DNA from: Sulfitobacter sediminilitoris
Lineage (GTDB): Bacteria; Pseudomonadota; Alphaproteobacteria; Rhodobacterales; Rhodobacteraceae
Direction of reading: 5' to 3'
Length of the DNA stretch: 64,000 nucleotides
NCBI RefSeq assembly: GCF_010667575.1
Contig: NZ_JAABNT010000006.1
Location: 179,140 to 243,139, forward strand
Position numbers and translations under genes: made by a program. Shown piece by piece: positions 26,337 through 35,569 of this stretch. The notes under the pieces are model-generated. The model ran no database searches. It was not told the DNA's origin and saw only the letters and a list, made by a program, of their open reading frames with translations. Every line of letters begins with the position of its first letter. Position 1 is the first letter of the stretch.

Positions 26337-27101
26337 TCAAGACTTGCTATCATCCTCATCCGCGTCGTCATCCCCTTCAGGCAAAGAGAAGAAACTGTCC
26401 GCGTCCGCATAGTTGCTGTCGTCTTTCTCTTCGCCATCCGCGTCGTCACCGGACAGGGTAAAGGTTTCCAGCCCTTCAATCGCTGTCGGGATCTTCGGCT
26501 CAGCTTCCATTTCAAGGCTCTGCTCGGTGCTGACCAGTTTGCGACGTTCATCATCGCTCATGACATCGCCGGCGGCGGCTTTCTTGGCTGCAGCTTTCTG
26601 CACGGCCGCATCAAGCTCGGATTGTTTGCACAGCCCGAGTGCGACGGGATCGATAGGCTGGATGTTCGAAATGTTCCAATGGGTCCGCTCGCGGATCGCC
26701 TGAATGGTGGGTTTTGTTGTCCCTACCAGCTTACCGATCTGACCGTCGGTAAGTTCCGGGTGGAATTTCACCAGCCAAAGAATGGATGCAGGACGGTCCT
26801 GCCGCTTGGACAACGGTGTATACCGAGGTCCGCGCCGCTTTTCTTCGCCTTGCGCCGCAGCGTTGAACTTCAGCGTCAGTTTATGCAGCGGATTCTCCTG
26901 CGCTGCATTAATTTCTTCCTGGGTCAGCTGGTTGTTCGCAATCGGATCGAAGCCTTTGACACCCTGCGCCACGTCGCCATCGGCAATGCCCTGCACTTCC
27001 AGCTCATGCATGCCGACAAAGTCAGCAATCTGTTTGAAGCTGATGGTGGTGTTGTCGACCAGCCATACCGCGGTCGCTTTGGCCATAATAGGTTTTGCCA
27101 T
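26337..27101 (-). CDS. trcR: Cell-cycle transcriptional regulator TrcR (DUF1013)
   Basis: About 254 residues. The alphaproteobacterial DUF1013 core is well conserved: AVWLVDNTTISFKQIADFVG, GFDPIANNQLTQEEI and SILWLVKFHPELTDGQIGKL with the HTH-like KLVGTTKPTIQAIRERTHWN. The C-terminus is a long acidic, low-complexity tail (many Asp/Glu, SLPEGDDDADEDD). It is regarded as part of the alphaproteobacterial cell-cycle network and interacts with RNA polymerase. The start at 27101 has GGAGAG upstream. Confidence 0.93.
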   Translation of the reverse strand: MAKPIMAKATAVWLVDNTTISFKQIADFVGMHELEVQGIADGDVAQGVKGFDPIANNQLTQEEINAAQENPLHKLTLKFNAAAQGEEKRRGPRYTPLSKRQDRPASILWLVKFHPELTDGQIGKLVGTTKPTIQAIRERTHWNISNIQPIDPVALGLCKQSELDAAVQKAAAKKAAAGDVMSDDERRKLVSTEQSLEMEAEPKIPTAIEGLETFTLSGDDADGEEKDDSNYADADSFFSLPEGDDDADEDDSKS

Positions 27102-27229
27102 GATGATCTCTCCTTCAAAACGCAACTTTCCCGTCGCCTGAAAGGGCTGTCTCGGTGGGCCGAGACGGTTTCCATTGTCGGGGAACTTGGCCGCCTTATA
27201 CTGAGGGTCGAGAAATAAGGAAAGACCCA

Positions 27230-27868
27230 ATGCGCATGCTCCTCGCTGGCCTGCTGGCCGCGCTCATTGCCGTGACTGCCGCCGCTGAAGGCGAACGTGC
27301 GGGAGAGTTCGATTACTATGTCGTCTCGCTCAGCTGGTCGCCAAACTGGTGCCTGCGCGAAGGCGACGCGCGCGATTCACCGCAATGCGAGAAAGGCACT
27401 GGTCATGGGTGGATTCTCCATGGCCTCTGGCCCCAGTTTCATCGAGGCTATCCGTCATTTTGCCAAACCGCCGAGCGCCCACCAACCCGCCGCATGACAC
27501 GCGACATGGCCGATATCATGGGCACCAGTGGCCTGGCTTGGCATCAGTGGAAGAAACATGGCACCTGCACCGGGCTTTCAGCGACAAGCTATTATGCCTT
27601 GTCCCGTGATGCATATGCCCGGGTCACCCGGCCTGAAATCTTCCGCAAACTCAAGCGGCATGTGAGGTTGCCCGCAACCGTGGTCGAAGACGCCTTTCTG
27701 CAGTCCAATCCCGCGATGGAAGCCGACGGCGTCACCATCACCTGCCGCGCGGATCAAATACACGAGGCTCGGATTTGCCTTTCCAAATCGCTGGACCCGG
27801 TGCCTTGCGGGCAAGACGTGGTGCGCGATTGCAAACTGAAAAAAGCGCTGTTTGCGCCGGTAAGATAA
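27230..27868 (+). CDS. Ribonuclease T2 family protein
   Basis: 212 residues with a signal peptide (MRMLLAGLLAALIAVTAAAE). Both catalytic blocks are present: CAS I as HGLWPQFHRGYP and CAS II as WHQWKKHGTCTGL, supplying the two histidines and the Glu/Lys pair. Several cysteines suited to disulfides are present. It is an exported endoribonuclease that degrades RNA, probably in the periplasm. It is divergent from trcR and ends in its own strong terminator. Confidence 0.93.
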   Translation: MRMLLAGLLAALIAVTAAAEGERAGEFDYYVVSLSWSPNWCLREGDARDSPQCEKGTGHGWILHGLWPQFHRGYPSFCQTAERPPTRRMTRDMADIMGTSGLAWHQWKKHGTCTGLSATSYYALSRDAYARVTRPEIFRKLKRHVRLPATVVEDAFLQSNPAMEADGVTITCRADQIHEARICLSKSLDPVPCGQDVVRDCKLKKALFAPVR

Positions 27869-27916
27869 GCAACAATAGACAACGTCAAAAGGCGCCGTCA
27901 GCTTCCCGTTGAAGAC

Positions 27917-27950
27917 AAAAAGAGGAGAGGTGTGCGCCTCTCCTCTTTTC
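27917..27950 (+). terminator. Strong terminator after RNase T2 gene
   Basis: AAAGAGGAGAGG (27919-27930) and CCTCTCCTCTTT (27937-27948) form a perfect 12-bp stem with a 6-nt loop, followed by TTCC. A-rich and T-rich flanks allow function in both directions. Confidence 0.85.
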
Positions 27951-28136
27951 CAAGAAAGCAACCGCTTACTCGTGGTACCTTCATCGGCTCTTCAGCCTGT
28001 ACCGGAGGCGCAAAAAACCCTGATTCTGGTTAACAAAAGGTTACTCATTTTGAACGGGGACGCTGTAGCACCGATGCTGGTGGATCGGACCACCCGTTCT
28101 TGACCGAGTGATTCAACGCGGAAACGGAAATATCGA

Positions 28137-28160
28137 GTGGCGCAAGCCTGCCTGCGCCAC
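28137..28160 (-). terminator. Hairpin after quinone oxidoreductase gene
   Basis: GTGGCGCA (28137-28144) and TGCGCCAC (28153-28160) form a perfect 8-bp stem 6 bp past the gene's stop. The U-tract on the reverse strand is weak (TCGATATTT). The remaining sequence from 27950 to 28136 shows nothing recognisable. Confidence 0.5.
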
Positions 28161-28165
28161 CTGCA

Positions 28166-29152
28166 TTAGCCGCCTACTCCAAGCACGATCTTTCCGATAT
28201 GCCCGCTACTTTCCATCCGCGCATGGGCCTCTGCCGCTGCCTCCAGATCAAAAGTACTGTCCATCACCGGGGCAACGCGACCCTCATCCAACAGCGGCCA
28301 CACCGCCTCGCGCAGCTCTTGCGCGATGCGTGCCTTGGCCAGATCGCTTTGTGGGCGCAGGGTCGATCCGGTCATCGTCAGCCGTCGGGTCATCAGCGTC
28401 GCAAAGTTCACTTCGACCTTTGGGCCTTGCAGAAAGGCGATCTGTACAAGGCGACCGTCTTCGGCCAACGCAGTCAGGTTGCGCGGAATATAACCACCGC
28501 CGACCATATCAAGGATCAGGTCCGCCCCGCCCTCGGCCTGCATCACATCCACGAAGTCCGTATCGCGGTAGTTGATCGCAGCCTCAGCCCCGAGATCAAC
28601 GCAGGCAGCACATTTGCGATCTGTCCCTGCCGTGGCGAAAACCCGTGCGCCGAAGGTATGTGCCAACTGGATTGCCGTCGTTCCGATACCAGACGATCCG
28701 CCATGCACCAGAAACCGCTCTCCGGCCTTCAGTCCGCCGCGCATGAATACATTTGACCAGACGGTATAAAAGGTTTCGGGCAGGCAAGCAGCCTCTTTCA
28801 TCCCCATGCCCTTTGGCACGCGCAGGCAATGTGCCGCAGGGGTGGCGACATATTCAGCGTAACCACCGCCCGGTAACAGCGCACAGACCTGATCACCCAC
28901 CGCGACATCCGCGACGCCTTCGCCGACTTGAACAACCTCGCCCGACGCCTCAAGCCCCGGCAGATCACTGGCCGTGGGGGGCGGTGCGTACATGCCGGCA
29001 CGTTGAAGCGCGTCAGGGCGATTGACCCCGGCATAGGCCACCTTGATCACAACTTGGCCGTGCTTAGGCTCAGGCATGGGGCGTTCACAAAGCTGCAGTA
29101 CTTCTGGCCCACCTGCTTCGGTGATTTCCATTGCGCGCATAGTTCCGGTCAT
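28166..29152 (-). CDS. NAD(P)H quinone oxidoreductase, PIG3/zeta-crystallin-like MDR family
   Basis: About 328 residues. The MDR N-terminal domain (EVLQLCERPMPEPKHGQVVI, GVNRPDALQRAGMY) lacks the catalytic zinc ligands. The nucleotide-binding domain carries LVHGGSSGIGTTAIQLAHTF. PETFYTVWSNVFMRG matches the TP53I3/PIG3-like branch, which reduces quinones with NADPH. The start at 29152 has GGAGG five bases upstream. It is a single gene. Confidence 0.92.
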   Translation of the reverse strand: MTGTMRAMEITEAGGPEVLQLCERPMPEPKHGQVVIKVAYAGVNRPDALQRAGMYAPPPTASDLPGLEASGEVVQVGEGVADVAVGDQVCALLPGGGYAEYVATPAAHCLRVPKGMGMKEAACLPETFYTVWSNVFMRGGLKAGERFLVHGGSSGIGTTAIQLAHTFGARVFATAGTDRKCAACVDLGAEAAINYRDTDFVDVMQAEGGADLILDMVGGGYIPRNLTALAEDGRLVQIAFLQGPKVEVNFATLMTRRLTMTGSTLRPQSDLAKARIAQELREAVWPLLDEGRVAPVMDSTFDLEAAAEAHARMESSGHIGKIVLGVGG

Positions 29153-29258
29153 CTGAACCTCCATTTCATTCGTTCTTTCCTTAACCTAGAACGTCGCGGC
29201 GGCGGGCGCACCCAGTTAGTGCAACCTGCCAATGTGCAGGGTTTGGACCGCAGCCGAA

Positions 29259-29807
29259 TTATTCTGTTCGGGACAGGACACTTGCAGGTCGGGCGCGGGC
29301 CAGACCTGATGTAATCAGCCCAGTCAGCACGACCTTGATGATATCGCCGGGAATATAAACGCTGAAAACCGTGAGCGTTTCAATCAAGCTTTTGTTGAGC
29401 ACCATCATAAAGCCCGCGACCCCAAAGATATTAAGCACCAGAATGCCACCCACGGCGGCAGCAATCCCCGCTGCCAACCCGACAGGCAAGGACCGCAACT
29501 GCTCCATCACGAAGCCTGCCGTAAACGCTGCGATGGGGAAGCCCACGACAAAACCCATTGTCGGTCCGGCAAAGACCCCAAGACCACCGCGCCCACCGGA
29601 CAAAAGAGGAAGTCCAAGGGCAACCAACCCAACAAAAAGAAGCACTGCGAGCCCGCCTCGCTTGGCCCCCAGAACCGTACCGCATAGCATTACGCCAAGG
29701 CTTTGCGCGGTGATTGGCACACCGGAGGTCAACATCAGGTTGGGCAACAAGCCAAGCGCAGCGATCAGGGCGGCGAAAATGGCGATCAGGGCGACAGAGC
29801 GTTCCAT
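29259..29807 (-). CDS. bioY: Biotin transporter substrate-binding component BioY
   Basis: About 182 residues, almost wholly hydrophobic, with six helices. Family motifs GVPITAQSLGVMLCGTVLGA and GRGGLGVFAGPTMGFVVGFP are present, as is the PGDIIKVVL segment at the C-terminus. BioY is the S-component that binds biotin and works alone or with the BioMN energising module. The start at 29807 has AAGGA upstream. It closes the bioM-bioN-bioY operon. Confidence 0.95.
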   Translation of the reverse strand: MERSVALIAIFAALIAALGLLPNLMLTSGVPITAQSLGVMLCGTVLGAKRGGLAVLLFVGLVALGLPLLSGGRGGLGVFAGPTMGFVVGFPIAAFTAGFVMEQLRSLPVGLAAGIAAAVGGILVLNIFGVAGFMMVLNKSLIETLTVFSVYIPGDIIKVVLTGLITSGLARARPASVLSRTE

Positions 29808-29872
29808 GGGAATTCCTTTTATTTGACTCGCGGAGGCGCTAGCCCGAAACACTCGTGTCTTCAACCGGTTAC

Positions 29873-30472
29873 CTAAAGTCCCCCACGCGCACGCAATGCC
29901 TCGGCCACATGCTCTGCGTCATCAATGGCGGTCACTGCAAAGGGCAGTACAATCCGCCATCCCGGTCGCCGCACTGACCGCGCACGCCACGCCATGGACA
30001 GCGCCTGCCCCTTATTCGCCAACACTGGCGTGAAGCGTATGACCAGCGCCATCGCCAATTCGATGCTTTGCGTTCCCACGCCAAAGCGGCGCAGCGGCGT
30101 TGTCAGCCAACGCACGACTGTCATCATGTCGCTCAACCGTGTTGTCATGGTGACCAGATTGGCAAGCGCAACAGCCGTGACCATCCGCAACGCTATGGTC
30201 GCGCCTGCCGCACCATCATCGGTGATCAGGTGCCATAGAAGAATCAACGCTACAAAGGGCCAAAGCACGAATAGCCGCTTTAACCCCGCGCCCAGAAATA
30301 TCCGTCCGGGCAAGGCATAAAGGACCGCAGTTGCTGCCAGAAATCCCAGATGCAATGCAGCGCCGTCAACCGCGAACAGCACCAGAGTTGCCGCACACAA
30401 CAACGCCAGCTTGCCCCCCGCCGGCCAGCCGTGCGCGGCAGTCTTAACCGGCGAGGTCAGAGAGATCATCAC
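29873..30472 (-). CDS. bioN: Biotin ECF transporter transmembrane protein BioN
   Basis: 199 residues of an EcfT-type membrane component. Several transmembrane helices lead to the C-terminal coupling region (MAWRARSVRRPGWRIVLPFA, with the Ala-Arg-Ser/Ala-Arg-Gly coupling motifs: ARS and the later LRARGGL). It transmits ATP-driven motion from BioM to BioY. The start has GGAG upstream and overlaps the bioM 3' end by 29 bp, indicating translational coupling. Confidence 0.93.
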   Translation of the reverse strand: MMISLTSPVKTAAHGWPAGGKLALLCAATLVLFAVDGAALHLGFLAATAVLYALPGRIFLGAGLKRLFVLWPFVALILLWHLITDDGAAGATIALRMVTAVALANLVTMTTRLSDMMTVVRWLTTPLRRFGVGTQSIELAMALVIRFTPVLANKGQALSMAWRARSVRRPGWRIVLPFAVTAIDDAEHVAEALRARGGL

Positions 30473-31178
30473 TGTCTCCGATTTCCATCATGCGCCGACT
30501 GAATGCGGCCAGCACCGGCAGCGGCGCGCCGTCTTGCAAGACGCGCCCTTGGTCGATCCACAGAACCCTGTCATAGGCGCGCACCGCGTCAGGTGCATGT
30601 GTGATGTGGACAATTGTCAGATCAAGCGAAGCCAAGACCCGCTCCAACTGGCGGGTGGTCGGAATGTCGAGACCTGCAAACGGTTCATCCAGAATGATCA
30701 CCTTGGGGACCATGCACAGTACGGACATCAGGCACACCAACTGTCGCTGACCTTGTGAAAGCTGGTGAATTGCCGCCGGAGCCCAGTGCAGCTTGTCAAA
30801 CCGCCGCAATACATTGTGAACGCCGCGTTTCACATCAGACTTGGACAGGCCCATCTGTGTCAGGCCAAAGGCGATTTCTTCTTCGACCGTGGGAAAGATA
30901 ATCTGATGATCCGGGTTTTGAAACAGGATACCGACCCGCCGCAGCGCTGCCCTGCGATCCTGTGCGACCTCCACGCCGTCTATCCTGACCCGGCCCTGAT
31001 CAGTCGGGATCAGCCCTGCCATGACGCGCGCGAGGCTTGTTTTGCCTGAACCATTGCGCCCTACGATTCCGATACGGCGTTCGTCTGCTCTTATCGTGAC
31101 ACCGGACAGGATCTGCTTGCCTTCTGCAGCATAGGCCACATCGTGCAAATCAATCAGGGGCGAAGTTACGGAGGGCAT
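30444..31178 (-). CDS. bioM: Biotin ECF transporter ATPase BioM
   Basis: About 244 residues with one ABC ATPase domain: Walker A GRNGSGKTS, Q-loop FQNPDHQ, signature LSQGQRQLV and Walker B VIILDEPFAG. It is the energising subunit of the biotin ECF transporter. It is first in bioMNY. The start is ambiguous: an ATG at 31178 or an in-frame GTG at 31187, neither with a strong RBS. I see no obvious BioR-type palindrome just upstream. Confidence 0.93.
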   Translation of the reverse strand: MPSVTSPLIDLHDVAYAAEGKQILSGVTIRADERRIGIVGRNGSGKTSLARVMAGLIPTDQGRVRIDGVEVAQDRRAALRRVGILFQNPDHQIIFPTVEEEIAFGLTQMGLSKSDVKRGVHNVLRRFDKLHWAPAAIHQLSQGQRQLVCLMSVLCMVPKVIILDEPFAGLDIPTTRQLERVLASLDLTIVHITHAPDAVRAYDRVLWIDQGRVLQDGAPLPVLAAFSRRMMEIGDSDDLSDLAG

Positions 31179-31263
31179 ATGTCTCACGAAGGGCGGTGAA
31201 CTGCGGCGGGGATGCTCTACAGGGGTGCTTGATCACCCGCAAGGCAGGACTACCTCCTGCGTC

Positions 31264-31611
31264 ATGTTATTGTACGCCTTGTCTTTCTTATTGAACGCCA
31301 CGCTGACTTTCACGGTGAGCCTTGGCATCTGGCGTGACCATCCCGGCATAACTGAAGTCTACGGGGGCGATACGCCAGCCCGACGCATCCTGATGTGTAT
31401 CTACATCGCCATTGGGGCGATCAGCCTCTATGCGCTTGGCCAGATGGTGGCGGGCAACGTCGATGTCGCTCGTAACGTGGCCCTGACGTTGTTCCCGCTT
31501 CAAATCATTTACAAAGTACTTACGGCAGCAGCCGTGCGCGTTCTACATCCTGTCGTGATCGCAAATCTCTGCGTGGTCGCCCTTCTGTCGCTTACGTTGC
31601 TCGCGGGCTAA
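31264..31611 (+). CDS. Small integral membrane protein of unknown function
   Basis: About 115 residues with four hydrophobic stretches (LYALSFLLNATLTFTVSLGI, LMCIYIAIGAISLYALGQMV, ALTLFPLQIIYKVLTA and IANLCVVALLSLTLLAG). A short loop with HPGITEVYGGDTPARR lies between the first two. I do not recognise a named family. An in-frame GTG at 31225 could add 13 residues. It is convergent with COQ9, with a 4-bp overlap, and divergent from bioM. Confidence 0.65.
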   Translation: MLLYALSFLLNATLTFTVSLGIWRDHPGITEVYGGDTPARRILMCIYIAIGAISLYALGQMVAGNVDVARNVALTLFPLQIIYKVLTAAAVRVLHPVVIANLCVVALLSLTLLAG

Positions 31612-32294
31612 TCCCGCGGCGCGGTCCACGAACCAGGAAAATCCCCTTTCGGAAATTTTGTCGGCGCCTTGATCTGGCTCAGTACCCAGTTTGGCCCTGC
31701 AAAAAGCTTGCTCAGTGTTGGACTCTTTTGCACCTGCGCTTTGATCTTTTCGATCTGCATCACGTTGTCTATGCGCCGGTCCAGAAACGCCCATGTCGCC
31801 TCGTGACCCTCACTTGTGTCGCCCAGCCAAAAGATTACCGTGGCGGAATAGACGCCGCTCAGCGTCGCCCGCTTGGTGTACCAGTTGTAATCCGTCGATG
31901 TATCGCCGAGCGCATCCCAGATCTTGTCACAGGTACCCCATACCAGCTTGGCCCCATCCGGCGCATACGGAGGCAAAGCAAACAGCGTCGTGCCGCGCCG
32001 CACAGCTTCCTTGTCCTCGATCACTTCCAGCCGCAGGCGCACCGCACGCGCAATCCGGTCGCGAAAGCGCAGCGCGCTCAGGTCTTCCGCTTTCAGCGCT
32101 TCAAGCATTTTCTCATCCCCGCGATGGTGAAACGCCACGGCCAGATCAACTGCGCCCCTTGGGCACACCGCACGCGCGACAATTGGATCCATTTCGGAAT
32201 CGGCCATCGCGGCCTTGAATGTGGCCGGGGACCAGCCATCAAACGGCACGTGTGGCAGGGCGGCATCCAGCAATCTGTCTTTGGGATCGGTCAT
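31608..32294 (-). CDS. COQ9 family ubiquinone biosynthesis protein
   Basis: About 228 residues. It has the COQ9 pattern: an N-terminal TetR-like helical part (RLLDAALPHVPFDGWSPATF) and the lipid-binding domain with TDYNWYTKRATLSGVYSATV and TWAFLDRRIDNVMQIEK. COQ9 binds isoprenoid lipids and assists the hydroxylation steps of ubiquinone synthesis. The start at 32294 has AAGGAAG upstream. It is divergent from rpsU, a pairing common in alphaproteobacteria. Confidence 0.93.
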   Translation of the reverse strand: MTDPKDRLLDAALPHVPFDGWSPATFKAAMADSEMDPIVARAVCPRGAVDLAVAFHHRGDEKMLEALKAEDLSALRFRDRIARAVRLRLEVIEDKEAVRRGTTLFALPPYAPDGAKLVWGTCDKIWDALGDTSTDYNWYTKRATLSGVYSATVIFWLGDTSEGHEATWAFLDRRIDNVMQIEKIKAQVQKSPTLSKLFAGPNWVLSQIKAPTKFPKGDFPGSWTAPRD

Positions 32295-32406
32295 GATTTC
32301 TTCCTTCGCATGAGGCTTAAGCGACTCGACAAACGTCTTTCGTCTTGATATAGGGCGATTTCCTGCAAATCCTTGCAACTTTATCTAGAAAGGTGGTGAC
32401 AACCAC

Positions 32407-32613
32407 ATGCAGGTTAGTGTTCGCGACAACAATGTCGATCAGGCCCTCCGGGCCCTGAAGAAAAAGCTACAGCGCGAAGGCGTATTCCGTGAAATGAAGC
32501 TCAAGCAACATTTCGAGAAGCCGTCCGAGAAAAAAGCGCGCGAGAAAGCTGAAGCGATCCGTCGGGCCCGTAAGTTGGCTCGTAAAAAAGCGCAACGCGA
32601 AGGTATGATGTAA
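32407..32613 (+). CDS. rpsU: 30S ribosomal protein S21
   Basis: 68 residues, strongly basic. It starts [20 protein letters not shown] and has the arginine/lysine-rich C-terminal helix ([17 protein letters not shown]). S21 supports initiation near the anti-Shine-Dalgarno region of 16S rRNA. It is a single-gene unit with a clear terminator. Confidence 0.97.
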   Translation: MQVSVRDNNVDQALRALKKKLQREGVFREMKLKQHFEKPSEKKAREKAEAIRRARKLARKKAQREGMM

Positions 32614-32645
32614 GTCACTCTGACGCGCAAGCTGAGAAATTTAGA

Positions 32646-32680
32646 CCCCCGCAAGGTTTGCCCTGCGGGGGTTTTTCTTT
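32646..32680 (+). terminator. rpsU terminator
   Basis: CCCCCGCAAGG (from 32646) pairs with CCCTGCGGGGG (to about 32671) around a TTTG loop with one mismatch. It is followed by TTTTTCTTT. Confidence 0.85.
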
Positions 32681-32683
32681 GCA

Positions 32684-33203
32684 TGAACAAAGCAGTGAAC
32701 GCCTGTCGTTCAAAGGGCAGGCAGAAATAGTAGGGCCACCGCTGGTCGGTACGCAGGTAATTCTGCTGCGATCCAGCGATGGCCCAAACCCGTAATTGCG
32801 GGTAGCGCCCCAGAACATCGGGAAGATAATCCCGAGGCGTTTTGGGTCCCAGTGGGCACCGGACATCTCCGGCACTCCGCAAGGTAAATGCATATTGCGG
32901 TGGTTGGGAAAACCAGCTGCGCGATACTTGGAGCAATTCCTTGGCAGGCCCGGCATCACACCGGGTGGGAGTTTCCTGACATTGGAACGCAACGTGACTG
33001 TATCTTGCTTTTTAGAAACGATCTGAACGTGGTGGCTGAACGTGGCGCTACCCGGACCCGAAAGAGGTAAAGGTCTGTTTTGTCTGGATCTTTCTTCCGG
33101 CTTCCCCTCCGCTTATGATGACCTGGCCTGTAATGACCATGGGGAAGTTTTGACACGCTTTGACTGGTGGCTCTGTGAAGCGGTTCACACAATGGAAAGA
33201 AAA
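32684..33203. other. 520-bp stretch without a recognised gene
   Basis: Overlapping open frames exist on the reverse strand between about 32690 and 32990 (one reads LGRYPQLRVWAIAGSQQNYL). They run antisense through the rpsU terminator and rpsU itself, and none has a convincing start or recognisable family. A small hairpin (CCCGG/CCGGG near 32950) is present. It may hold a decayed gene or a small RNA; I cannot support either. Confidence 0.4.
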
Positions 33204-33851
33204 TTAAACAATTTCTGAATTTTTGATATTTTCGAGCGCTTGCTCGTCGATCAATTGCAGCCGTCCACGTGAAAGCGCCACAAATCCCTCGCGCTGCCAT
33301 TCGGCCAGCGTCTTGGACACAACCTCGCGTGTGACACCGACATAATCGGCCAGCTGCGCCTGAGACATGGTGATCTCATTACCCCCGCCCGCAAGGTACA
33401 GGACTTTCGCGGCCAGCCTTGCTGCCGGAGGCAAAAACACCTGATGCTCCACTTGCTGGCTCAGCCAGCGCATCCGCTTGCCCGCAAAGCTCAGCAATTC
33501 TGCAGCAAGGTGAGGCGCGGTTTCAATCCCTGCGATGACAGCAGACTGACTGATGGATCGCAACTTGCAGTCTTCGACAGCAGCGATCCGGGCCGTGCGC
33601 GGGCCGGGATCGAACATCGCGATTTCACCAAACACACTCCCCGCGCGGAGCAGATTTAAAGACAACTTGCGTCCCGATGCCGAATAGACACTGACCTCAA
33701 GCAATCCCTCATCCAGAACATAGAGCCTGTCGTCGAAATCCTCTTGCTCGAAGAGCGTTTCGCCAGCCTTAAGCCGTTGCGGTACAAATGTCTGATCAAA
33801 AAGGCGGCGCAGTTCATGAGACGCTTCCAGAAAGAATGTGGCTTGATCCAT
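33204..33851 (-). CDS. Crp/Fnr family transcriptional regulator
   Basis: 215 residues. An N-terminal cyclic-nucleotide-binding beta-barrel (LKAGETLFEQEDFDDRLYVL, with LRAGSVFGEIAMFDPGPRTA as the phosphate-binding cassette region) is followed by a winged HTH (QAQLADYVGVTREVVSKTLA). The N-terminus has no iron-sulfur cysteines, so it is not a classical Fnr. The GE(I/L)AxxxxxxRxA pattern would allow cAMP-like ligand binding. It is a single gene. Confidence 0.92.
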   Translation of the reverse strand: MDQATFFLEASHELRRLFDQTFVPQRLKAGETLFEQEDFDDRLYVLDEGLLEVSVYSASGRKLSLNLLRAGSVFGEIAMFDPGPRTARIAAVEDCKLRSISQSAVIAGIETAPHLAAELLSFAGKRMRWLSQQVEHQVFLPPAARLAAKVLYLAGGGNEITMSQAQLADYVGVTREVVSKTLAEWQREGFVALSRGRLQLIDEQALENIKNSEIV

Positions 33852-33982
33852 TGGAAACTTCTGTCTCTCGTTACATTACAGCCGTTTGGCGATCCGCATC
33901 ACAGCGGATGGGTCCGTGACTATAGTCAAATCACCCGACGATCCCGGCGAATCCATCATTACTCGATCTGCTCCGGCTCACG

Positions 33983-35569
33983 TTACCCTGAACCCAAGAT
34001 CATATCACTGGCCTTTTCCGCCATCATGATCGTCGGTGCGTTTGTGTTGCCGCTGGTAATGGCGGGCATCGCGCTTGCATCCACCACGCGTAGTGCTTGC
34101 ACGCCCCTCACCTTCATTTCGCGGTCCAAGGGTGCATCGTCACCGCCCATCCGCACCGTACAGGTTGGATGGAAAATGGTTGTTCCAATGTCCCCTGCCG
34201 CGCGATCCAGTGCGGCATCATCCTCTGCTTCAATACCCGGCTTCATCTCTTGCGGGGCGTAACGCTGCATCGGCCCCTGCCCCATGATCGCCCGGGCCTG
34301 ACGGATTGCATCCCGCGCAACGCGCCGGTCGCCTGTTGTGCTCAGGTAATTGGGCGCAATCACGGGTGCGTCGTGCGGATTGCCCGAGGCAATTTGCACC
34401 GTTCCGCGGCTTTCAGGGCGAAGATTGCAGACACTTGCCGTGATCGCCGGGAAATCATGAAGCGGCTGGCCGAATGCTTCCAGTGACAAGGGCTGCACGT
34501 GATACTCCAGATCCGCTGTCGCCAGATCAGGCCGGGATTTGGAGAATGCGCCCAGCTGACTTGGGGCCATCGACATCGGCCCACTGCGTTTCAGTGCATA
34601 TTCCAAGCCAATCTTTGCTTTGCCCCATAGCGAGTTTGCCAGCGTGTTAAGTGTCACGGCCCCCTCCAGCCGCCATGCACAGCGCAACTGCAGGTGATCC
34701 TGCAAATTCGCGCCCACTTGCGGGGCGTCTACTGCAACCTCTATCCCGTGTTGTTGCAACAATGCGCCGGGACCGATCCCGCTAAGCTGCAAGATTTGAG
34801 GGGAATTCACCGCCCCGGCGGACAGAATTACCTCTGCTGAGGCGCGTGCCTGATGGGTCTGTCCGCCACGTTCGTATTCCACCCCGACGGCACGCCCGCC
34901 TTCCAACAGGATACGCCGAGTATGCGCCTGCGTTTCAACCTTGAGCCCCGGACCTGTCACCGTGCGTAAAAACGCCTTGGCGGTATTCATCCGCCAACCG
35001 CTGCGCTGGTTCACGCGGAAGTACCCGACACCCTCATTGTCACCGGCATTGAAATCGGACACCCTCGGCAGCCCCCAAGCCTCTGCTGCCGCGATCCAGT
35101 GATCCAGCACATCCCAATGCAGACGCTGGTTTTCCACGCGCCACTCACCTCCCGTGCCGTGCATCTCCGAAGGGCCATCCACGTAATCCTCGGATTTCTT
35201 GAAATAGGGCAGCACGTCGTCCCACCCCCACCCCGCCAGGCCCATCTGCCGCCAACCGTCGTAATCTGCCGCCTGTCCGCGCAGGTACAGCATCCCGTTG
35301 ATCGAAGAACAACCGCCCAGCACTTTTCCCCGGGGATAGAGCAAGGAACGCCCGTTCAATCCGTCCTCAGCGGCGGTCTTGTACATCCAGTCAGTGCGTG
35401 GATTGCCGATGCAATAGAGGTATCCCATCGGGATATGCACCCAGTGGTAATTGTCCTTTCCACCTGCTTCCAACACCAGCACGCGGTGGCCTGCATTTGC
35501 CAGACGGTTTGCCACGACACAGCCGGCACTCCCTGCTCCGACAACGATATAGTCGAAATCTCCGCTCAT
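33983..35569 (-). CDS. GMC-family FAD oxidoreductase (choline/alcohol dehydrogenase-like), copy 1
   Basis: 528 residues. The FAD dinucleotide fold is at the N-terminus (FDYIVVGAGSAGCVVANRLA), with GMC signature 1 around RGKVLGGCSSINGMLYLRGQ and signature 2 around ILSAGAVNSPQILQLSGIGP. The C-terminal catalytic region holds FHPTCTVRMG and [20 protein letters not shown]. It oxidises an alcohol group; choline is one option, but betaine genes are not adjacent. Its start overlaps the lrp stop by 4 bp, so it is co-translated with that regulator. Confidence 0.9.
   Translation of the reverse strand: MSGDFDYIVVGAGSAGCVVANRLANAGHRVLVLEAGGKDNYHWVHIPMGYLYCIGNPRTDWMYKTAAEDGLNGRSLLYPRGKVLGGCSSINGMLYLRGQAADYDGWRQMGLAGWGWDDVLPYFKKSEDYVDGPSEMHGTGGEWRVENQRLHWDVLDHWIAAAEAWGLPRVSDFNAGDNEGVGYFRVNQRSGWRMNTAKAFLRTVTGPGLKVETQAHTRRILLEGGRAVGVEYERGGQTHQARASAEVILSAGAVNSPQILQLSGIGPGALLQQHGIEVAVDAPQVGANLQDHLQLRCAWRLEGAVTLNTLANSLWGKAKIGLEYALKRSGPMSMAPSQLGAFSKSRPDLATADLEYHVQPLSLEAFGQPLHDFPAITASVCNLRPESRGTVQIASGNPHDAPVIAPNYLSTTGDRRVARDAIRQARAIMGQGPMQRYAPQEMKPGIEAEDDAALDRAAGDIGTTIFHPTCTVRMGGDDAPLDREMKVRGVQALRVVDASAMPAITSGNTNAPTIMMAEKASDMILGSG

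Noticed and set aside
26313..27218. Forward open frame of 301 codons
   Set aside because: Antisense to trcR, whose DUF1013 core is conserved.
31188..31263. BioR-type palindrome or biotin riboswitch upstream of bioM
   Set aside because: No TTAT-N-ATAA-like box and no structured leader is visible between bioM and the divergent gene.
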